In this document: one piece after another, positions 57,116-64,000 of the stretch | Numbering within the stretch: position 1 is the first letter of the stretch | Layout: each line of letters begins with the position of its first letter | Origin: Leptobrachium leishanense | Lineage: Eukaryota > Chordata > Amphibia > Anura > Megophryidae | Length of the DNA: 64,000 nt | Assembly: GCA_009667805.1 (NCBI GenBank) | Contig: CM019072.1 | Span: 41,112,654 to 41,176,653 of the forward strand | Direction of reading: 5' to 3' | Notes under the pieces: generated by a model | Database searches by the model: none | What the model was told of the DNA's origin: nothing | What the model saw: only the letters and a program-made list of their open reading frames with translations | Program-made: the position numbers and the translations under genes

Positions 57116-57780
57116 AATTATACTTAACTAGCCTCAGGACCGTGTGTTCCTCCGAACAGCTCAGGAGTGCTCACGAGATCTCAGCTGTAGGTGGCGTCAC
57201 AGCCTTCAGAGGACTTAGGAGGTGGCCACGCGAGGAGGGATCACGCCACACGCAGCACTCAGGGGAACGCGCCCAGTCCAGCGGCTGCTAGCGGAATGCG
57301 GTTAATGCATTTCGCTAGCAGCCCTGGCTGCCCACAGTGGGAACCTGCGTTCCCGCAACATTCCTGCTGTGGGAGAGTGAGATAACAACATGTAACTTGG
57401 GGCAGGCATATTAATGTGTTGCCACAAATATTTATTTAGGGCTGGGCCCCTGCATGCAACTCTTTTTAAAAATATCGCACAGTTAGGGATAGTGGTGAGG
57501 GATGAATAAGAACAGTGTCCTTCCATCATGGCCACTTAAATAATCTTAAGTGGTCATAATTGTATTAATGAAACACTCTAGACATTAACTAAACGTTATT
57601 TATCAAAATATCCTCTCCTGTTATATTGCAGTATCTTTCTGTCCTTCATATGTTCTACTAACAGGTGACAAAAATGGGCAAAACATGCACAGGGTAAGTG
57701 TTGTCAAGAAAAGCTGGCGTTACACATGGAAAATTCTTAAAGAGGCTAGGTTTGCTGTCCTTGGATTAAGATTTCTTATC
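57116..57780. other. Intergenic, two modest hairpins
   Basis: GGCTGCTAGCGGAATGC / GCATTTCGCTAGCAGCC (57281-57323 region) and CCCACAGTGGGAACC / GCTGTGGG. No gene recognised. Confidence 0.5.
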
Positions 57781-57789
57781 TAACCCTGT

Positions 57790-57796
57790 TATATAT
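57790..57796 (+). promoter_or_regulatory. Possible TATA box
   Basis: TATATAT lies 52 bp before the ATG at 57848, which would give a leader of roughly 25-30 bases. TA-rich words are common in this window, so weak alone. Confidence 0.35.
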
Positions 57797-57847
57797 GAGC
57801 ACTTATGTAACCAACACTCCACTATTTCCCATTTCCAAATTGTGACA

Positions 57848-57893
57848 ATGCTTTGGCTTGTATCCTTGCTGGCTGTAACGTCAGCAGCTTATG
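57848..57893 (+). CDS. Candidate first exon encoding a secretion signal
   Basis: The ATG opens MLWLVSLLAVTSAAYG, a textbook signal peptide with an AAY-G type cleavage region. It ends at a strong donor TATG|GTAAGT in phase 1. A phase-1 intron directly after a signal peptide is usual in pancreatic serine proteases and in carboxylesterases (CES genes lie in the same human band as MMP2). An AG at 57953-57954 would allow a 61-bp intron and a second exon stopping after 15 codons, but that intron is shorter than most vertebrate introns. No further exon is recognised before 64000. It could be a real gene start, an isolated remnant or chance. Frame is open to 57955 without splicing. Confidence 0.35.
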
Positions 57894-58058
57894 GTAAGTT
57901 TTATGTTCTCAACTTTAAATTGTGGATATGGTTATCAATGTATACCTGTCTCAGGTGATTTAGTCGACCTTTATGAAGACGTAGCTCCAGAACAAGATTA
58001 ATAAATTCTCATAAGTACTAATTTTTGAGAAATTCCACATCAATCATACAGTACCAGT

Positions 58059-58720
58059 AAAGGGATACTCTAAGCTAAAAAACAGGCTGATCGGAACCCT
58101 GGAAGGTTACCCAGCGAGTGGTGATTGAAACCTATCGGGGTGGTGGGAAGTTGTCTTTGTTAGAATGCGGTCACAGGCAATTAATTATTGTGGGCATTGT
58201 GACTACATTTAAGAAATAGTTGTGAGTATATGGTAAGCGCCACACAACATGTGCCACCACCAGTACCCCAATGCTAGATCAGAAACAGTGGTTTTCCTTA
58301 TACCAATGATTAAAATATTGTGTACATATCTGATCAGCGCAAATTGAATTGCCTTCAGGGTCCAGGTGTCTCCTATCAATTAGCAAACCGTATATAGATG
58401 TACATAGAGAAAATAAGCAAAAACATATAATAGTGAAGTATATAAAAAATAATTGTCAATAGATAAAATGGCGTGCGGTATTCCACTCACAAATGAAGAT
58501 CCCTAATACTGGCTCTAAATTATGTGCACATCTGGGTTATTTGTTATGATTTTCTCAGGTAACCCGCACCTTATAGGAGTAGTTTTCTTCACACCTCAGA
58601 GTGATATGGAAGACAAGAAAGACCAGTGCGGCTCTCCATGTGTAAGAGCTGCATGCTTCCACACTCCTCCGTCCTATAGGATTGCGCTGATCAGATATGT
58701 ACACGATATTGTGACTACGT
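58059..58720. repeat. TTAA-MITE fragment and single arm of the 13.3-kb inverted repeat family
   Basis: AAAGGGATACTCTAAGC at 58061 resembles the TTAA-MITE end. 58210-58720 repeats GTATATGGTAAGCGCCA ... CACCACCAGTACCCC, TGATCAGCGCAAATTG and the ACTCACAAATGAAGATCCC block of 13230-13530, diverged. Confidence 0.6.

Positions 58721-58726
<6 letters not shown>

Positions 58727-58752
<26 letters not shown>
58727..58752. repeat. TA microsatellite
   Basis: About 12 TA units, adjoining the 3' end of the Penelope-like fragment. Confidence 0.9.
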
Positions 58753-58755
<3 letters not shown>

Positions 58756-59395
58756 TTGGATAACCCGTGCTCATCCAGATGCCAAAATAACCGGAGTATA
58801 GCAGTACGTGGTGATACCTTTTTATTGGACTAATGTTACATTTAAAAGACAAGCTTTGGAGAGTATAACCTCTCTTCTTCAGTTCTGGAAGCTAAACTGA
58901 GCAAAATCAAAGACTTGAACAAAAAGTGCATCATGATGTGCCCACAGAGGAAGAATTCAATGAGATAACTTCCAAAAAACAACCCCCCTACATAAAGCAA
59001 GCACAATTCTAAATGTTACATGACATTATGGTAGTGAGTTAAAAAGCCAGAGTCTACATTAAGTCCTTTCTTTATGGTATTAAAATATGTGATCATTTTT
59101 ATTTTGAATGTCTTACGTTCATGAAAGTCTTTAAAATTTCCATTGAGGATTTTAATCCTGAGGTTGTGGATGCAGTGACCTGTCAGATAAAAGTGATTTC
59201 CCATCGGGGTACAATAGTTATTTTTCTGATGGTTCTTGATGGAGTGTCTGTGCAGGTTCATCCTGAGATTCAGTTCAAGGCCAGTTTCACCAATATAGCA
59301 ACCCTTGTTGCAGGCCATGCACTGGATCATGTACACCACATTGTATACATGTGTGTAACCCTTGCTTTATGGTGTTCACATGTGTAAAATGTATT
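58753..59395 (-). mobile_element. Penelope-like element, 3' part
   Basis: Minus strand: coding end, then a 3' region with CAGAACTGAAGAAGAGAGG, TATACTCTCCAAAGCTTG and CCAATAAAAAGGTATCACC, ending at a TA microsatellite. It is 5'-truncated near 59395. Confidence 0.75.
59016..59339 (-). pseudogene. GIY-YIG endonuclease domain of a Penelope-like element
   Basis: The ORF reads VYMIQCMACNKGCYIGETG (the VY and YIG strands of GIY-YIG, with a preceding CxxC), then LRMNLHRHSIKN (Arg and His of the active site), GNHFYLTGHCIHNL, and ends GLNVDSGFLTHY. In Penelope-like elements this C-terminal nuclease nicks the target for reverse transcription. Only the nuclease end is present, with no reverse transcriptase upstream, so the copy is a truncated fragment even though this stretch has no stop. 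Length about 108 residues. Confidence 0.85.
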
Positions 59396-59881
59396 AATTA
59401 CAAACACATAATAATGACGACCTGTTAATTTTCATGTTTTTTTTTTCTTTTTATCATGAACCAAATACTACAAACACATGGGAAAGTAAGGGGTTGGAAG
59501 TGGGAGCAATTCATCTAATGGGCACTCCTACGGGTGCCCTTAGAATGTAGCACATCTAACTCCTGCTGCCAATGCAAATATCACATCTTGTCATTACATT
59601 AGTTCATAAATCAGTCATTGCTAGTGTAGGACTAATTTTCATCTATTAAGGAATTTAAAACCTCTGCTTCCAGATTTCTCCTATCTCATTTCTCGTAATA
59701 ATCGCTTCACCTTTAACAGCACATGGATTATTTCCTGAGACATTAATTAGTTACATTAAAGTAACCCATTTTAACACATTTGGTTATGAACTCTTTAGGA
59801 TGGCTAGGTGAATGGAAATATTCGACGAAGGCGATGTTGAAATAATAGGCGAAGGCGATGTTGAAATTCAATATAAACTTT
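59396..59881. other. Intergenic, no recognised feature
   Basis: A short direct repeat GGCGAAGGCGATGTTGAAAT occurs near 59825-59868; otherwise nothing. Confidence 0.45.
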
Positions 59882-60850
59882 CAGGGTTATTCAAAGAGAT
59901 CCGAATGGCTCACGAAAGGAAACCGAACGCTGAAAATCAGCGTTCGGTTACCTTTTTTGGCCATTCGGCTATCCAGAGAGCAGGCAATTCACTGAAATTC
60001 AGCGTACGGGAACATTTCGGGACCATTCGTCTATTCAGAGAGCAGGCAGTTCGGCAAATTTTGGCGAATTGCCTGCACATATGGTGCCTGCTCGAGGGCA
60101 GTGAATCCCCATAGAGAAGCAATGCTTCGGCTATTCAGAGAACACAAAACAGCAGTGAAAAGTTGCCGAATTGCCCTGTCATTCGGTGGTTTCATGCGGC
60201 AGATTTATTCAGGCGAATCCCATAGATTTCAATGTTAAAAATATTCCCGTTTTAATTCAATATCTAATAAACCGTTGATTATAATATTCTGCAGTAAACA
60301 GTCTCTTTATTTATAGATTTCTTAGGATACTTTAAGCATTTTTCGGGATTTTTGTTTTTAAAAAAAAAAAAACGGATGTTTTTTTAACTTTACTTATTTT
60401 TTCTGTAACAGCCCTCTTTATTATCATTCCCTGGACCTCATATGTAAATTCCAGACATTTTCGCTAAGTAGTTTCTTTGCAAACAGCGTTTCACTTTTCA
60501 AACATTCAAGCAAACTGTAATATATATTTATAATTTATTCACTCCATTCGTCTGCGGTGTCGGCTTTTTTTGGCGGCTGCGTTGCGTGTGATTGGCTCCT
60601 GCTCGGGTTTTTCTGGCGTTTTCGGCGGGTTAATCCAGATGTTTTTGCGTGTTTCCGTGTGCGTTCGCTCTCGTTTTGCGGTGAGTTTTCGTCGGGTTTG
60701 CGGCGACTGTTCCCTGCATTACGGCGGCCCTGTGGTGCTTGCTGAATACACCGCAGGGTCGCCTAAATGTGATCGTCAAATCGTACCGAATTCAAGAGAA
60801 CGAAAAGTCACTGAACGGGCGGTGACTTTGATTCTTTTTGAATAACCCTG
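59882..60850. mobile_element. CAGGGTTATTC-family element, copy g
   Basis: CAGGGTTATTCAAAGAGATC to TTTTTGAATAACCCTG, TT on both sides. Closest relative of copy f; carries the uninterrupted TTAA site at 60384-60387. Confidence 0.85.
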
Positions 60851-60859
60851 TTACCCTAT

Positions 60860-61030
60860 CAGGGTTATTCAAAGAGAGATGAAAAGCAGGAGAATGACTG
60901 GAGAATTGAAAATTCTAGGTCAAAATAGTCAAACCAGAAAAATTCTCCCTTTCATCTCACTTTCCAAATCGGCTATTTTGACCTAGAATTTTCCATTCTC
61001 CTGCTTTTCACCGCTCTCTGAATAACCCTG
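60860..61030. mobile_element. Short CAGGGTTATTC MITE, copy h
   Basis: CAGGGTTATTCAAAGAGAG to GCTCTCTGAATAACCCTG with TAT at 60857-60859 and 61031-61033. Highly similar to 28414-28605. Confidence 0.9.
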
Positions 61031-61386
61031 TATATCTTTAACTTTGATAGTGATCCATTTGTTCTGAAAGTGTTTTTTCCCTTTTGCAAATTGCTCATTT
61101 GATATGCGTACTGGCATGTGCTGGATTAGCAAGCGCAAGCTGTATAGCTCCCCCTTGTGGTATTTCCTTGCAGTCACAGCTTCTCCATTTTAGATTATAT
61201 ATTGTTTAAATAAAGTATCCCATAGAACATATAACCACCAAAATTTGGATGAATAATATACAGGCTTATTCAGAGAGCACCAAAATGTCGCCGACATTTC
61301 GGTGCTCTTTCGTTCCCCGCACTCTGAGGCGATTCTAGTTCACCGACCCTGCGGTGTATTCGTTATGCACCGTAGGGTCCCCGTAG

Positions 61387-63222
61387 CAGTGGCGTAGCGT
61401 GGGGGGGCTGGGGGGCCGTGGCCCCGGGCGCAGTTGTTAGGGGCGCATTTGCGCCCCTAAAACTGGCCCGGGGGTTGAGGGGACCCAGATGCCGGGCAGC
61501 GCGGGAGTGCCTGCCCGGTCCTGAAGAGTCCGTCCTGTTAAAGGGAAGCGGCTGCGTGCAGGCGCAGCCGGTCACGTGGTCCGGCTAATCAGGTGGTACT
61601 GAGTCTCTGTACCACCTGACTGGCCGGACCGCGTGACCTGCGCACGCACGCCACGCAGCCGCATCACCTTCAACAGGACGGACTCTTCAGGACCGGGCAG
61701 GCACTCCCGCGCTGCCCGGCATCTGGGTCTCCTCAACCCCTGCCGGAGCTGGAGCAATATCCAGGTGAGAGCTGGGCAAATCCATGTGTAAGCTGGGCAA
61801 ATCCACGAGCTGGGGCAAATCCATGAGCTGGGCAAATTCATGACCTGGGGGCAAATCCATGAGCTGGGCAAATCCATGACCTGGGGGAAAATCCATGAGC
61901 TGGGGCAAATCCATGAGCTGGGGGCAAATCCATGAGCTGGGCAAATCCATGACCTGGGGGCAAATCCATGAGCTGGGGCAAATCCATGAGCTGGGGCAAA
62001 TCCATGAACTGGGCAAATCCATGAGCTGGGGGCAAATCCATGAGCTGGGCAAATCCACGAGCTGGGGGCAAATCCATGAGCTGGGGGCAAATCCATGAGC
62101 TGGGGGCAAATCCATGAGCTGGGCAAATCCATGAGCTGGGGGCAAATCCATGAGCTGGGGCAAATCCATGAGCTGGGGCAAATCCATGAGCTGGGCAAAT
62201 CCATGTGTGAGCTGGGGGCAAATCCATGAGTGAGCTGGGGCAAATCCATGTGTGAGCTGGGGCAAATCCATGAGCTGGGGCAAATCCATGTGTGAGCTGG
62301 GGGCAAATCCATGTGTGAGCTGGGGGCAAATGCCATGTGTGAGCTGGGGCAAATCCATGAGCTGGGGCAAATCCATGAGCTGGGGCAAATCCATGAGCTG
62401 GGCAAATCCATGAGCTGGGGGCAAATCCATGTGTGAGCTGGGGCAAATCCATGTGTGAGCTGCGGCAAATCCATGTGTGAGCTGGGGGCAAATCCATGTG
62501 TGAGCTGGGGGCAAATCCATGTGTGAGCTGGGGCAAATCCATGAGCTGGGCAAATCCATGTGTGAGCTGGGGCAAATCCATGTGTGAGCTGGGGCAAATC
62601 CATGAGCTGGGGCAAATCCATGAGCTGGGGGCAAATCCATGTGTGAGCTGGGGCAAATCCATGTGTGAGCTGGGGGCAAATCCATGTGTGAGCTGGGGGC
62701 AAATCCATGTGTGAGCTGGGGCAAATCCATGAGCTGGGGCAAATCCATGAGCTGGGCAAATCCATGTGTGAGCTGGGGCAAATCCATGTGTGAGCTGGGG
62801 CAAATCCATGAGCTGGGGCAAATCCATGAGCTGGGGGCAAATCCATGTGTGAGCTGGGGGCAAATTCATGTGTGAGCTGGGGGCAAATCCATGTGTGAGC
62901 TGGGGCAAATCCATGAGCTGGGGCAAATCCATGTGTGAGCTGGGGCAAATCCATGAGCTGGGGCAAATCCATGAGCTGGGGGAAAATCCATGAGCTGGGG
63001 GCAAATCCATGTGTGAGCTGGGGGCAAATCCATGTGTGAGCTGGGGCAAATCCATGAGCTGGGGCAAATCCATGAGCTGGGGCAAATCCATGAGCTGGGG
63101 GCAAATCCATGAGCTGGGGCAAATCCATGTGAGAGCTGGGGCAATATCGATAACGTGTCCACAGGTGGGGGCGCACAATTCTTGGCTGGCCCCGGGCGCT
63201 GACAACCCACGCTACGCCACTG
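61387..63222. mobile_element. Non-autonomous hAT element with minisatellite
   Basis: CAGTGGCGTAGCGTGGG / CCCACGCTACGCCACTG ends, perfect 8-bp CCCCGTAG duplication (61379-61386, 63223-63230). Subterminal hairpin around 61560-61660 (GGTCACGTGGTCCGGC; GTGGTACTGAGTCTCTGTACCAC) and 61495-61730 inverted GCGGGAGTGCCTGCCCGGTC. No transposase. Confidence 0.95.
61745..63145. repeat. 18-23-bp minisatellite (~65 units)
   Basis: GGGGCAAATCCATGAGCT and the longer GGGGCAAATCCATGTGTGAG alternate with one- or two-G length changes. Frames of up to 534 codons on the minus strand are repeat artefacts. Confidence 0.95.
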
Positions 63223-63619
63223 CCCCGTAGTGCAGGGAAAACTCACTGCAAACCCGCCGAACAATCACCGCAAACCTGTCGAACACTCACCGAAAACCCA
63301 CCGCAAACACTACGCAGAACAAGCCGGAAAAATCCGAGGAGCTGCCGAACGAGGTAAACCCCCCCCAGTACGCTTGAAAGTGTCCAAATTGAAACGTTGT
63401 TTGCAAAAAGACTACTGAACAAAAATGCCTGGAATTTACATATAAAATCCTATGAATGATAATAAAAAGGTCTGTTACAGAAAAATGAAAAAAACATTTA
63501 AAAAAAACAGAAAAAAAGTTTGCCAAAAAATCCAGAAAAATGGCTAAAAGATCTGAAAAAAATCTATAAATAAAGTTACTTTTTACTGCAGAATAAAATA
63601 ATAAACGGTTTATTAGATA

Positions 63620-64000
63620 CTAGGTGGAAAGCCTGCCCGGAGGGCAGTCTATTGTTGTTGTCGCCAGCTCAGAATTCATGTCCACATATTTGTTTTTCAA
63701 TGTCCTATCCAAGAGTATCTCTCTATATAAATGCGTTTGTAACGTGTCCATCGCCCTCCCATCTGCAACAGGAGGGCCAACTGAGCAGCTCTGATGGGTG
63801 CGTGCACAGTTGACAGCGCATTACAAAGGCATTTATAATAGAGCAGGTTCCTCTTCTCTCTTAGATTGTAAACTCACGGGAAAAGGACCCTCAGATTGTA
63901 AACTCATGGGACCCCCTTACATTGTAAGCTCATGGGATAGATTGTAAGCTCATGTGCCCCTTAGAATGAGTTGGGCTTGGGCGGCCATTTTTTGTAGCAT
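63620..64000 (-). mobile_element. Helitron-like 3' end, second copy
   Basis: Minus strand ends with CTGCCCTCCGGGCAG (63633-63647), spacer and CTAG (63623-63620) followed by T. It is collinear with 34577-34960 over the whole visible stretch and runs off the window. Confidence 0.55.

Larger units (their letters stand above)
61261..63619. mobile_element. CAGGGTTATTC-family element, copy i, hit by hAT
   Basis: The left end CAGGCTTATTCAGAGAGC is present. The interior GACCCTGCGGTGTATTCG ... CACCGTAGGGTCCCCGTAG is split at 61387-63222 and continues with GTGCAGGGAAAACTCACTGC. The right end is missing where the Helitron-like sequence starts at 63620. Confidence 0.8.

Noticed and set aside
61572..63205. 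Long open frames (up to 534 codons) on the minus strand
   Set aside because: They are translations of the 18-23-bp array within a hAT element and several overlapping frames are equally open.

Overview
This window is vertebrate nuclear DNA, most likely from an amphibian (probably a frog). The evidence is vertebrate-type split coding exons, no bacterial-style gene packing, and a repeat mix typical of frogs: CR1-like and L1-like LINEs, a Penelope-like element with a GIY-YIG domain, a Tc1 element, many short inverted-repeat elements with TTAA or TWA target sites, hAT derivatives and long minisatellites. The species assignment is inference; the exon structure is seen directly.

The one secure host gene is mmp2 (72 kDa type IV collagenase, gelatinase A), on the minus strand. 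Five coding exons are visible: exon 1 (37435-37575, signal peptide and start of the propeptide), exon 2 (14415-14638, propeptide with the cysteine switch), exon 3 (8535-8683) and exon 4 (8326-8454), both from the catalytic domain, and exon 5 (210-383, first fibronectin type II module). Splice sites and phases agree across all four junctions. The rest of the gene (other fibronectin modules, the zinc-binding helix, hemopexin domain) lies beyond position 1. Intron 1 is about 22.8 kb, intron 2 5.7 kb, intron 3 only 80 bp and intron 4 7.9 kb. The large introns are filled with mobile elements. Right of exon 1 (37.6-64 kb) is intergenic. It holds one weak gene candidate, a signal-peptide-like first exon at 57848-57893 with a TATA-like box.

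Layout: 0.5-4.4 kb, two blocks of a 52-bp minisatellite in a hAT-like repeat; 4.5-8.3 kb, short transposons; 9.6-12.1 kb, a CR1-like LINE split by a hAT element carrying a 21-bp minisatellite; 13.3-14.3 kb, a large inverted repeat; 14.9-20.4 kb, a cluster of Harbinger-like MITEs, SINE and LINE tails; 20.6-22.0 kb, a decayed mariner-type transposon; 22.2 kb, a tRNA-derived SINE; 22.9-27.7 kb, an LTR retrotransposon with gag and protease but no polymerase; 28-36.4 kb, MITEs, CR1 tails, two hAT elements, a Helitron-like end and a 20-bp minisatellite; 39-48.9 kb, hairpin-rich repeats, a Ty3-type LTR fragment invaded by a hAT element that was itself invaded by an L1-like LINE, and a long minisatellite; 48.9-52.9 kb, a LINE ORF1 split by a 3.5-kb hAT element; 52.9-57.1 kb, a four-level nest (minisatellite, Tc1, MITE, hairpin element); 58.2-64 kb, a Penelope-like fragment, MITEs, another minisatellite-bearing hAT element and a second Helitron-like end.

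The recurring theme is non-autonomous hAT elements with exact 8-bp target duplications that carry internal tandem arrays, several sharing a related monomer and a conserved internal hairpin module. I see no operon, CRISPR, prophage or other multi-gene system. All readings were made by eye; element family names need confirmation by library search.
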